Assembly (NCBI GenBank): GCA_900315455.1 | Contig: OMZE01000017.1 | Location: 1 to 64,000 of the forward strand | Direction of reading: 5' to 3' | DNA length: 64,000 bases | Source of the DNA: an uncultured Prevotellaceae bacterium | GTDB lineage: Bacteria; Bacteroidota; Bacteroidia; Bacteroidales; Bacteroidaceae | Shown: piece by piece, positions 39,663-48,587 of the stretch | Position numbering within the stretch: the stretch's first letter is position 1 | How the letters are laid out: every line of letters begins with the position of its first letter | Notes under the pieces: model-generated | What the model was told of the DNA's origin: nothing | The model's input: the letters and a program-made list of their open reading frames with translations, nothing else | Database searches by the model: none | Program-made: the position numbers and the translations under genes

Positions 39663-42587
39663 TTAAAGGGTTACCTTAACACCGAGATTATAGAAACGGG
39701 TCTGTGGCGCATAGCCCACACTGGTCTCCATGATTTTGCGGTTCTTGGAGATGGTGAGGAGGTCGTTTCCATTCACATAGACAGAGAGGGCCTTCACCCA
39801 CTTTCCAGAGAACATGTCCTTGGGGAAGTCGTAGGTGAGTTGCACCTTGCGCAGGTTGAAACGGTCGGTGCTGTAGAGCCAGAACGTGGAGTTGGCGGCG
39901 TTGTTGGCAGCACCCAAGGTAGTCAAACGGGGATGGGTGGCCACATCTGCCGTGGCTGCGGTCCAACGGCCGCGGGCGTTGACGGAATACTTGGCATCGC
40001 CACTCATAAAGTAGTAACTGCCGTTCTTCATGCCGTAAGCGCCAAACTGGCCATTACCCAACACGAAGAGCGTGAAGTTCTTGTACTTGAGGGTGAGGTT
40101 CACACCAAGGGTGAGCGGCGCGCCGTAGGCACCCGACTTGCCCAGGTCGACCTGGTCCTTGTCGTTGATAACGTTGTCGCCATTCACATCCTCATGCTTC
40201 AGGTCACCGGGCTGGATGGTACCACCGATTGCAGGTGTTGGAAGACCTGCCTTCAAGGTGTATTTGCCTGTTTCTGGATTGTAGTCGAAGTCTTGCTCAG
40301 TGTAGAAGCCCAGGCATCTGTAACCTCTGATGGCATCGAGGGAATGACCCTCCACATGCTGGTTGTCATACTCTACGAGTTCATCATATTTCTTGTAGTT
40401 GGTCTTGAGGTATGTACCTACAACACCCAACTGGGCGTACACCTCACCAAACTGCTTCTGGGCAGAGATGCTGAAGTCGATGCCCTTGCGGTTCTGGATG
40501 TCGTTGTTGATGGCGGGCTTGAACGAGCCGTTAAGACCATTCTGCAAATAGGACGGTAACAAAGTCGGTTTCTGGGGGATGAAGCCGTCCATATCCGTGT
40601 TGAAGAAAGTAAGGTCCGTGGTAATCAACTTGTTGAAGAACGAGCCGCGCAGACTCACGGAGAACTCCTTGCGGTGGATGAAGCCGAGCGAGGGGTTCTT
40701 GCTCATGGTGGAGTAGGTACGGTCGGTCGTGGTACCTTCATTCCAGTAGAAGCCGCTACCCTCCGTCGCCCACAAAGCATCGTAGAGATAGTAGTAGTTG
40801 GGAGTGTTGTTAATGTTCATGTAGACATCGATATCCTCGTTCAGGTCGCTGTAGGAAGCGCTGAGCAAGAGGTCGTCGACAAAACTACCTTCCAGGAAAC
40901 TCTCCCTTGCCAGGTTCCACCCGAGGGTGAACGAAGGTGAGATGGCCTCACGATGGCCTTTGGCAAGTCGTGCGGAGTGTACACCAGCCAAGGACACTTC
41001 GGCAAAGTAGCGGTCCATGTAGTCGTAGCCCAACTGAAGGCCAAGGTTGGCATTGGCATAACGGTGCACCTGGCCGCTGGCTGTCGTCGTGAACATGTTG
41101 GCAAGAAGAATACCGCTGACATGATGCTTGTCGGCGAAGGTGTGGTCGTAGTCGAAATGTCCGTTCCATGTAATGGTCTGGCGATAAGAGGAGTTACCCA
41201 TACTCATGTGTCCTGTCACAATTTCATCACCCTGTTGGGCAAGGGCAACAATTCTATCCTCGGAATTATAGTTACTCCAAGTGGGAATAAACACGGCATA
41301 CTTGTTGTCGTAGGAAAGGCTGTATTTCGCAGCATAGTCGATGGCAAACAAGGTCTTGAACGACAAGCCCTTGACAAACTTGTCCATGTCGTAGATGATG
41401 CCTGCGTCGAACTGGAACTGGCGGCTTACGTTAGTGGTCTTTCCTCCGAAATAGCAACTGGCAATGGCATTCTGCTGGGTGGTCTTCGTACCACCGGGGA
41501 AATATTTCCCGTCGAGGAGGTTGAGCGACTTGCCCAAGATGGCGAGAGCCTTCGAGGCGTTGGGGTCGACCATGTCGATGGGAATCAGCGGAGCAGCGTT
41601 TTCCGGGAAGTTCGGACGCATGGTGGAAGCCTCGCCCCAGAAGTCGCCCTTGTTGGCGTTGGCATTGTAGAACGTGGCACTGGCATTGGCAAAGCCCTTG
41701 ATCACCCTGTTTACCACGAGGTCGACATTACCACGTACGCTGAAGCGGTCGGTGTAGTTGTCCTTAGCCGGTCCGAAATTGAGGAGGTCTTCGATACGAT
41801 AGTAGTTGATGTTGGTGTAGAAGTGGGCACGGGCGCCACCACCCTGGATTTCCAACGTACCTTCCGAACGGTTGTACATCTTGCGGATATACTCGTCGGA
41901 ATAGTAGTTGACATTGGGATAGCGGTAGGGGTTAAGGCCAGAGGCATGGTTGTAGATATCCATCTGGGTGTATCTCGGGGCGAGTCCGTCGTTGGCACGT
42001 GCCTCGTTGTAGAGGGTCATGTACTCAGCCGAACCAAGATACTCGGGAAACTCCTTGGCCACATGCCAGCCCGTGTTGGCGTTGGCCACAATCTGCAGGC
42101 CATCCACCTTGCCGCGCTTGGTGGTGATGAGGATGGCACCCTTGGCAGCCTTGGTGCCGTAGAGCACCACGGCCTGTGCACCCTTGAGGAAGGTGATCTG
42201 CTCTATCTCGGAAGGAAGCACGTTGTTGGACGGACGCTTCACACCGTCGATGATGACGAGCGGGAGGTTGCTGTTGTCGTTGGTGTCAAGACGGTCGTTG
42301 TCCATACCCCAAAGGTTGTTGCCGTTCCATCCGCCTACGAGCGCATACATGTCGTCAAGACTGCCCATCGTATAATCCTTCTTCTGAAGTTCTTCCATGT
42401 CGACATAGGAAATGCCTCCAAGAAGATGGTCGGGATCCTTGTCGCGGAAAGCAACATGGACTTTCTTTTTTGCCACTACAGTGGTATCGGCTTCGTCAGC
42501 GACATCGTCTGTGCTCTGGGCAAAGGCTGTCAGCGGCGAAACAGCAAACATGGCAAAGAGAAATATGTTTGTTTTTATACTTTTCAT
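39663..42587 (-). CDS. xusC: SusC/RagA-family TonB-dependent transporter, second pair (XusC-like)
   Basis: The 974-residue protein has a signal peptide (about 1-23, AFAQ). Unlike the other three SusC proteins in the window, it lacks the N-terminal carboxypeptidase-regulatory-like domain and the VVVVGYG motif. It goes from a short acidic stretch (STDDVADEADTTVV) directly into the plug (LPLVIIDGVKRP, IEQITFLKGAQAVVLYGTKAAKGAILITTKRG). A full-length barrel follows (TRFYNLGVKVTL end). This shorter form fits the second SusC of xus-type clusters. It imports xylan fragments with XusD. It starts 52 bases after the first susD, and that gap has two copies of TTAATCATTAATC. Confidence 0.88.
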   Translation of the reverse strand: MKSIKTNIFLFAMFAVSPLTAFAQSTDDVADEADTTVVAKKKVHVAFRDKDPDHLLGGISYVDMEELQKKDYTMGSLDDMYALVGGWNGNNLWGMDNDRLDTNDNSNLPLVIIDGVKRPSNNVLPSEIEQITFLKGAQAVVLYGTKAAKGAILITTKRGKVDGLQIVANANTGWHVAKEFPEYLGSAEYMTLYNEARANDGLAPRYTQMDIYNHASGLNPYRYPNVNYYSDEYIRKMYNRSEGTLEIQGGGARAHFYTNINYYRIEDLLNFGPAKDNYTDRFSVRGNVDLVVNRVIKGFANASATFYNANANKGDFWGEASTMRPNFPENAAPLIPIDMVDPNASKALAILGKSLNLLDGKYFPGGTKTTQQNAIASCYFGGKTTNVSRQFQFDAGIIYDMDKFVKGLSFKTLFAIDYAAKYSLSYDNKYAVFIPTWSNYNSEDRIVALAQQGDEIVTGHMSMGNSSYRQTITWNGHFDYDHTFADKHHVSGILLANMFTTTASGQVHRYANANLGLQLGYDYMDRYFAEVSLAGVHSARLAKGHREAISPSFTLGWNLARESFLEGSFVDDLLLSASYSDLNEDIDVYMNINNTPNYYYLYDALWATEGSGFYWNEGTTTDRTYSTMSKNPSLGFIHRKEFSVSLRGSFFNKLITTDLTFFNTDMDGFIPQKPTLLPSYLQNGLNGSFKPAINNDIQNRKGIDFSISAQKQFGEVYAQLGVVGTYLKTNYKKYDELVEYDNQHVEGHSLDAIRGYRCLGFYTEQDFDYNPETGKYTLKAGLPTPAIGGTIQPGDLKHEDVNGDNVINDKDQVDLGKSGAYGAPLTLGVNLTLKYKNFTLFVLGNGQFGAYGMKNGSYYFMSGDAKYSVNARGRWTAATADVATHPRLTTLGAANNAANSTFWLYSTDRFNLRKVQLTYDFPKDMFSGKWVKALSVYVNGNDLLTISKNRKIMETSVGYAPQTRFYNLGVKVTL

Positions 42588-42639
42588 AAAAATGTCTTAT
42601 TAATCATTAATCGTTTGTCGTTAATCATTAATCCATGTC

Positions 42640-44760
42640 TTACCATCCTGGATTCTGGGCAAATCCCTCGTAAAGATAGATATCCTTGTCAGGAAGCGGG
42701 AACCAGTAGTGCTTCGATTCCAAACGACGGGTAATAAGCGGTTCCTTATGGAAGTTTCCTACCCTTGCGTCCTTGGGATCATGAGTCTTGAACCAGTCCC
42801 ATGAATAGACAATATCTTGCTTCTTCTTTCCATCTGGGCCTATCTGGTTCTCTTCAAATGATTTGTTTGGGTCATAATTGCCCCATTCCAAACGCTCGAA
42901 CTCATGAGAGTACTTCACGGTGTAGGGAGGCTCCGTGAGGAGAAGCCAACGCTGCAGGTCGCACCAGCGGAAACCCTCGAAGGAAAGTTCCACAGCACGC
43001 TCACGACGGACTTCGTCGATGAAGTGCTCTCTGGTGTCGCGAAGGTTGGCGGGTACATGTTCCATGGGATAATCTGCAGAGTTGACACGGTCGCGGAGTG
43101 CGTTGATGGCGTCGATGGCCGACAGTCCCGGACAATAGGTGGGCCTTTCGCTGAGGTCGGGAGTGCCGGTGGCAATGGCTGCCCTTGCCTCAGCATACAT
43201 CAGGTAAACATCTGCAAGGCGCATGTAGGGGAGATAGCACTGGAAGGCATGGTCCCACTCATACCATTTGTCACCCTTGTTGCACTGGTGAGGAATGAGT
43301 TTCTGGATGAAGTAGCCCGTGCTGCTGCCGTGGTCGATCTCACGCATGGCACCTCCTGTGTAAAGGTCGCAATACTCCAGTTTTTTCTGCTCGGCCGACA
43401 GGTCTTCCAGACTGAGCACATAGTGGAAACCGTCGAACACGATGTCGTGGTAGAAGCGTGGGTCGCGGTTCTTGAAGGGATGCTCAGGATCCCAACCCGA
43501 CTCGGGGTTGAGCACATACTCGCCATTGCGCACGAGGTAGATGGGCTGGCCGTTGGCCATTCCATACTGGTCGATGACGTTGGCTGTGGGGTGATGGATG
43601 ATGTTGTCGTGCTCCACCAGACCGGCCACCTTCGGGCCAAAGATCTTGGCGCAGTTCCAGTTGGCTTTGTTCACACCGGGATAAGCGCCGCGGAAGATGG
43701 CCTCGGTAGAACCTGGCATGCCCCAGTTCTGCTTCTCTGTATAGAAGATGTCGGAGTAGCATGTCTCAGCATTGTCGTCCTTCGTGTGATTGTAGATATC
43801 AGAATACTTGTATTCTGCCAGTTTGTATCTCACTTGACCTTTGTTCACCAGGTCGAGCGCTTTGCCAAGGGCCTCGGCAGCCTTTCTGCAGTAGTTCACG
43901 TCATAGTCGTAGGTCTTGCCGTTGGAACTGGCACCCAAGAGGTTGGCAGCACCGGCATCGAAGCCGCCGTCAGGTCTCTTGGTCTTCTCAAACTCCTTCA
44001 TGAGCGGAGAGCCAGCCCACAGATAGCACTTGCCCAGGTAGCAGAGCGCCATGAACTTGTTGACACGCAGGTCGTTCTTTCCAGTCTGCATACCGGCGAG
44101 GGTCTCGTCCCAGTCCAAGGGGAGAAGGTCGTAAGCGCGGAGGAAGTCTTCGGCGCAGCGGTCGGCACATTCCTGGAAGGAAAGGCGGGGAAGTTCGGGA
44201 ATCTCTGTGGCATCAAAAGCCTGGTCGATGTATGGAAGTCCACCGAAGTAGCACATCAGTTCGAAATGCCACCAAGCGCGGAAGAAATACATCTGTCCGA
44301 GCAAGAGGTTGCGCTCCTCATCGGTGCCAACAAGCGACTTGATATTCTCTATACCCATGTTGCACTTGCGGATGCAGTACCACGAGTTGTCCCAAAGCGA
44401 TTGGGTCCTGCCATTATAGTTATTACCTTTCAGCCAGCACTGGTTGTTGCTCCACCAGTTGCGGTAGTTGCCAAGGTCCACCTGGTGGTCCATGTGTGCA
44501 TAGCCCTCAGGATTGTGCACGGCATCGTCGCCAAAATTCCATGCGGTACAGTAGTTGCAACTCTCCTTATCGGGAATCAGGTTGTAGATTTCCTCAATAT
44601 ATCCCTGGAAGTTGCGGAAGTTCTTGAATGCCTCATCCTCTGCTATGATAGACTCCGGGTCCTTGTCGAGCCAGTCGGTGCAGGACGTGAAAGAAGCAAC
44701 GCCTGCCATCAGGAGCAGCGAACCACACAAAAGGGTTTTAATGTTATTATAGTATTTCAT
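42640..44760 (-). CDS. xusB: SusD/RagB-family lipoprotein, first pair (XusB-like)
   Basis: The 706-residue lipoprotein (SFTSC, Cys27) is longer than a usual SusD of about 500-600 residues. Typical parts are the N-terminal DWLDKDPESIIAEDEAFKNFRNFQGYIEEIYN, the helix pair LLLGQMYFFRAWWHFELMCYFGGLPY, and the C-terminal VRRERAVELSFEGFRWCDLQRWLL with WFPLPDKDIYLYEGFAQNPGW. Extra loops between about 330 and 560 account for the length. It follows its SusC partner after 14 bases. In the xus cluster this protein binds xylan at the surface. Confidence 0.88.
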   Translation of the reverse strand: MKYYNNIKTLLCGSLLLMAGVASFTSCTDWLDKDPESIIAEDEAFKNFRNFQGYIEEIYNLIPDKESCNYCTAWNFGDDAVHNPEGYAHMDHQVDLGNYRNWWSNNQCWLKGNNYNGRTQSLWDNSWYCIRKCNMGIENIKSLVGTDEERNLLLGQMYFFRAWWHFELMCYFGGLPYIDQAFDATEIPELPRLSFQECADRCAEDFLRAYDLLPLDWDETLAGMQTGKNDLRVNKFMALCYLGKCYLWAGSPLMKEFEKTKRPDGGFDAGAANLLGASSNGKTYDYDVNYCRKAAEALGKALDLVNKGQVRYKLAEYKYSDIYNHTKDDNAETCYSDIFYTEKQNWGMPGSTEAIFRGAYPGVNKANWNCAKIFGPKVAGLVEHDNIIHHPTANVIDQYGMANGQPIYLVRNGEYVLNPESGWDPEHPFKNRDPRFYHDIVFDGFHYVLSLEDLSAEQKKLEYCDLYTGGAMREIDHGSSTGYFIQKLIPHQCNKGDKWYEWDHAFQCYLPYMRLADVYLMYAEARAAIATGTPDLSERPTYCPGLSAIDAINALRDRVNSADYPMEHVPANLRDTREHFIDEVRRERAVELSFEGFRWCDLQRWLLLTEPPYTVKYSHEFERLEWGNYDPNKSFEENQIGPDGKKKQDIVYSWDWFKTHDPKDARVGNFHKEPLITRRLESKHYWFPLPDKDIYLYEGFAQNPGW

Positions 44761-44774
44761 AATCGTATACGCAA

Positions 44775-47700
44775 TTAAAGGTAAAGCTTTACACCGAAGT
44801 TATAACGTCTGACAGTGGGGTAAGCACCGCCGCCACCACTCCATCCGTAGTTACTCTCACGGTCGTCGGGCATCTTTGTGATAAGGAAGAGGTTGTTACC
44901 ATTCACGTAAATCTTGAGGCTGGAGAAACCGATTTTCTTGATCCAGCCCTTTGTCCAAGTGTAGGCGACTTCCACGTTCTTCAGACGGAAATAGGAACCG
45001 TCGAAGAGATACTGTGTACCGTCGTTGTAGGAAACCTGTGTGGTGAAGCGTGGCACGACAACCTTACCGTCGGCATCCACGGGGTTCCACCAGGTACCAT
45101 TATCATATACTGTAAGCAACTTGTTGTTGAAAGAGGGAAGACCTACGTCACGGGTGACACCAGTGACACCATACAACTGAGCGAACATGCTGAAGCCCTT
45201 CCACTCCCAGCCGATGGTGGCATTGTAGGTGTGCTCCGGGTTTCCAGTGTAGCCGTAGGGAGCCTGGTCGTTGGTCTCGTCGACCACACCGTCGCCATTG
45301 AAGTCAACGATATAGTGGTCGCCGATGAGCACCTGGCTGTCGTCCTTCTCACGCTCGGGCAAACTGTAGAGTTCGTCGTAGGTGCCGATGAAGCCATTGT
45401 CGATAAACGACCAGTACTGGCCCTGGGAATAGCCCTCAGCCTTGCGGTAACTTGGGTACAAGGCGGGGTCGTCCTTCAACTTGATGACGTTGTGCGCATA
45501 GGTGTAGTTGGCATTTGTCCAGAAACGCATACCGTTCTTCAACACCTTATTGAAACGAAGTTCAATTTCGAAACCGGTGTTCTTGATTCTACCCTTGTTG
45601 ACGTCGGGGGTCTTTGCTGCACCATAGTATGAAGGCACGTAGCGGTTACCACCGGAGATGAAGATGTCGTAGCGGTCGTCGCGGAACCAGTCGAAACTAC
45701 CGGCAAACATACCGCCGAGGAAGGCGTAGTCGAAACCGATGTTCTTCTTCAGCACGGTTGCCCAACGGAGGTCGGGGCTGGCAACAGAAGCCTCCTTATA
45801 GCCTGTGAGCGGGCTGTTGGAGTTGTCAATACCCATGGCAAACGGACCGACAACTTCCCATCTTGTGAGGTAAGCCCAACGCTCACCGGCGTTGTCATCA
45901 CCGATCTCACCGATAGAGCCACGAATCTTGAACATGTCGATGATTCTCTTCTCCTTCAATTTTCTCATGAATTTCTCTTCGGAGAGCATCCAACCCACGG
46001 CTCCTGAACAGAAGAACGCGAAGCGGTTGTCGGGCGAGAACTTCTGCGAACCGTTGTAAGCACCGTTGAACTCGGCGAAATACTTGCCCATCAGGTCGTA
46101 GGTGGTACGGAACACCCAGTCCTCACGGCGGTTCTCAAGATCGGCACCAGAAGCGCTGATACGACGTTTCCAGTTACCCATGAGAGAAACGTTGTGCACA
46201 CCGAACTGACGTGCCCAGAAGAGTTGGAGCGACATTTCCGTCGCACGGCTGGCACCGCCTACGTTACCGGCCTCAGCCGACCAGTCCACTTTCTCATAGA
46301 AATCGAAACCAGTATTGGCATAGATGGCAGTCTCATACAGCAACTGTCCATCCTCGGGGAGCATGTATGCCCGTTTGTTCTGGTGACCACCTCCGGCGGC
46401 ATTAATACCGCGGCCAGTCTCATCGAACTGGTTGTCCCAGGAAATCGTACCACGGGCGATAAGTCCCTTGGTGATGAAATCAAGATTCTGCTCCAGAGAG
46501 AAGTCGGTGAAGATACGGGTGATGGTTCTCAACTCAGTACCAGCCGTGGCCACACTCATAGGAGAGTTCTCGATATTGGAAACCAGAGGATAGTAACCCC
46601 AAGACCCGTCAGAGAACTGAACGGGGAAGAGGTTGGGCGCCATACCGTAGGCACCTGCCCACTTCTGCTGCTGGAAGAACTCACCGCTATTACCATAATA
46701 ATAACGCGGTGTTTTCTGCTGGGCATTGGAGCCTGCCAGGTTGACCCTGAACTGTGTAGTCTTTGTAATCTGGAAGTCGAGGTTAGAACGTACATTCAAA
46801 CGATTGTAGGTATAACCTCCTTCATAACCCTGATGGTTGTCCCAGATCTTGGTCATGTCACCCTCGTTCTGGAAGTCGAATGCCACGAAGTACTTCACGA
46901 ACTTCGTACCACCCGAGAGATTGAGGTTGGTATTATAAGATAAGGTGTAATTCCGGAACATCTCTTCCTGCCAGTCCACATTGGGATAACGTTCTGCCTG
47001 GCTGTAGTCGCCCAGGTAGTTGCCATTGGCATCATAGTTTGGCTTCACCGTATAATCCTGATTGCGGAAGAGGTCGATGAAGGTTTGCGGACGGTAGTAC
47101 ACCCAAGAAGCGTCTCCGCCAATGGCAAGTTCGTGCTCGATGGCCTGGTTGCGGAACATATAGCCATCGTAGGAGTCGTACTTGCGGGGGAGTTTCGACA
47201 CGGCCTTCAATGTGGCGTTGAAGCCCACATCGATTCTTGCCTTGCCTTCCTGTCCACGCTTGGTGGTAATAAGGATAACGCCATTGGCACCTTCCACACC
47301 GTAAACGGCGGTAGCAGAAGCATCCTTCAGCACAGAAATGGTAGCCACTGATGTGACATCCACCGACTTGATCTCACGCTTCACACCATCGACGAGGATC
47401 AGCGGCTGGGCATCCTGGTTCCAGGCTGCAGCACCACGGATGTAGATTCGCGGGTCCTCTTCACCAGGCTGACCAGTAGAAGCGATGGTGGCGATACCGG
47501 GGAGGTTACCCGTGAGGGCGGCACCCACACTACCGATACCTGCTGCACGTTCAAGCACTTCACCCGTGGTCTGGGTGATAGCACCCACCACAGAGGCTTT
47601 TTTCTGTTGGCCGTAGCCTACCACCACGACTTCCTCAAGTTGGGCATCCTCAGCGAGCGAAACATTGAACTCACGCTGCTTGCCAACCTTGACTTCCTTC

Positions 47701-47984
47701 GTGGCCATACCTACATAGGAAATCACCAGCACTGAATTTTCCGAAGGCACCTCCAAACGGAAGTGACCGTCAATGTCAGAAACCGTTCCCAAAGAGGGCT
47801 GTCCCTTCACGATAACCGTGGCACCTATCAAAGGCTCCGTAGTATTGTCGGTGACTGTACCCCTTACCGAGATACCGTTCTGCGCAAACAGCGTGGCGCT
47901 GAATGCGAACAGCATCAGAATCGTGGAAATGGTCTGTCTAATCAGTTGCTTTGGATTTTTCGACTTTGACAGATTTTGATTCAT
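44775..47984 (-). CDS. xusA: SusC/RagA-family TonB-dependent transporter, first pair (XusA-like)
   Basis: The 1069-residue protein has a signal peptide (about 1-34, LFAQ), a carboxypeptidase-regulatory-like domain (VRGTVTDNTTEPLIGATVIVKG, about 40-115) and EEVVVVGYGQQKKASVVGAI. The plug contains IRGAAAWNQDAQPLILVDGVKRE and DASATAVYGVEGANGVILITTKRG. A 22-strand-type barrel follows, ending VRRYNFGVKLYL. It heads the xusA-B-C-D-E operon and is divergent from the hybrid sensor gene across about 600 bases. Control by that sensor is expected from the arrangement. The substrate call (xylan) rests on the whole cluster order and the GH10-like and CBM-like genes. Confidence 0.9.
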   Translation of the reverse strand: MNQNLSKSKNPKQLIRQTISTILMLFAFSATLFAQNGISVRGTVTDNTTEPLIGATVIVKGQPSLGTVSDIDGHFRLEVPSENSVLVISYVGMATKEVKVGKQREFNVSLAEDAQLEEVVVVGYGQQKKASVVGAITQTTGEVLERAAGIGSVGAALTGNLPGIATIASTGQPGEEDPRIYIRGAAAWNQDAQPLILVDGVKREIKSVDVTSVATISVLKDASATAVYGVEGANGVILITTKRGQEGKARIDVGFNATLKAVSKLPRKYDSYDGYMFRNQAIEHELAIGGDASWVYYRPQTFIDLFRNQDYTVKPNYDANGNYLGDYSQAERYPNVDWQEEMFRNYTLSYNTNLNLSGGTKFVKYFVAFDFQNEGDMTKIWDNHQGYEGGYTYNRLNVRSNLDFQITKTTQFRVNLAGSNAQQKTPRYYYGNSGEFFQQQKWAGAYGMAPNLFPVQFSDGSWGYYPLVSNIENSPMSVATAGTELRTITRIFTDFSLEQNLDFITKGLIARGTISWDNQFDETGRGINAAGGGHQNKRAYMLPEDGQLLYETAIYANTGFDFYEKVDWSAEAGNVGGASRATEMSLQLFWARQFGVHNVSLMGNWKRRISASGADLENRREDWVFRTTYDLMGKYFAEFNGAYNGSQKFSPDNRFAFFCSGAVGWMLSEEKFMRKLKEKRIIDMFKIRGSIGEIGDDNAGERWAYLTRWEVVGPFAMGIDNSNSPLTGYKEASVASPDLRWATVLKKNIGFDYAFLGGMFAGSFDWFRDDRYDIFISGGNRYVPSYYGAAKTPDVNKGRIKNTGFEIELRFNKVLKNGMRFWTNANYTYAHNVIKLKDDPALYPSYRKAEGYSQGQYWSFIDNGFIGTYDELYSLPEREKDDSQVLIGDHYIVDFNGDGVVDETNDQAPYGYTGNPEHTYNATIGWEWKGFSMFAQLYGVTGVTRDVGLPSFNNKLLTVYDNGTWWNPVDADGKVVVPRFTTQVSYNDGTQYLFDGSYFRLKNVEVAYTWTKGWIKKIGFSSLKIYVNGNNLFLITKMPDDRESNYGWSGGGGAYPTVRRYNFGVKLYL

Positions 47985-48520
47985 AAGTTGTTAGTTATGT
48001 TATTAGTTAATTAAATATTTTCGATTAGGGTGTGTCGTTTTTTCCCTAAAATAGGTAGTTGAAGCATATATGGCGAATGCTACAGGCATATTAGGGTGCC
48101 TGGGCATTCTCTTGATTTCGGTCTGAATAGGCATTCGGCATTAGATGCAAATGTACCTCTTTCTCTTTTATCGCGGTTTATATAATGTATCACGAACGTA
48201 ATATTTTATTTCAAATAAACTATTTGTGACATATGCGAAAGAATTGTCAATCTTCCGCGAAAAGCCGCATGAGCATTGATGACTCTATTTTGCAAAGATA
48301 TGAAATAGAATCGAATTCTGCAAGCATCCACTCAATTTTTTTTCGCCATGCCGCGACGGCACATTTTATGCCATATCACACCTGGCAGACGTGCTGAAAG
48401 CATTGTGAATTGGTGGAAAAAATGACGACACACATCCCTCAATCTTTACTTTAACTCCTCCTTATCTCCATAAGGAATACACATTATTTATATAAGAAAG
48501 GCAAAAATCCGTCAAATCTC
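47985..48520. other. Divergent regulatory region of the xylan locus
   Basis: This region of about 540 bases is non-coding. Two minus-strand -7 candidates for xusA are visible. TACATTTG (48148-48155) is exact but lacks a -33. TATCTTTG (48293-48300) has CTTG 20 bases upstream, making it the better promoter but giving a leader of about 300 bases. Several GCATTC/GAATGC half-sites lie at 48072-48140. I could not define a convincing direct-repeat operator for the hybrid sensor. Confidence 0.5.
48293..48324 (-). promoter_or_regulatory. Candidate xusA promoter
   Basis: Minus-strand TATCTTTG (exact TAnnTTTG) with CTTG 20 bases upstream (three of four). It implies an untranslated leader of about 300 bases before xusA. 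Confidence 0.5.
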
Positions 48521-48551
48521 TTTGCGTATTAGCCAAAAACAATTATCTTTG
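48521..48551 (+). promoter_or_regulatory. Promoter of the xylan hybrid sensor gene
   Basis: TTTG (48521-48524), 19 bases, TATCTTTG (48544-48551): a full match to the Bacteroidota promoter consensus. It lies upstream of the ATG at 48588 and rules out the longer in-frame start at 48522. Confidence 0.85.
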
Positions 48552-48587
48552 CAGCAGTTTGTCGATGAGACGATACCAAACGACGCA

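Noticed and set aside
42600..42636. Two copies of TTAATCATTAATC between xusB and xusC, considered as an operator
   Set aside because: Low-complexity AT sequence inside an operon with no promoter signal; more likely slippage.
40953..42734. 593-codon open frame antisense to the second xylan susC
   Set aside because: Same reason: the minus strand encodes a full TonB-dependent transporter and the antisense product has no family features.
48522..48587. N-terminal extension of the hybrid sensor gene by 22 codons
   Set aside because: The extension overlaps a full-consensus promoter (48521-48551), and the downstream ATG gives a proper signal peptide.
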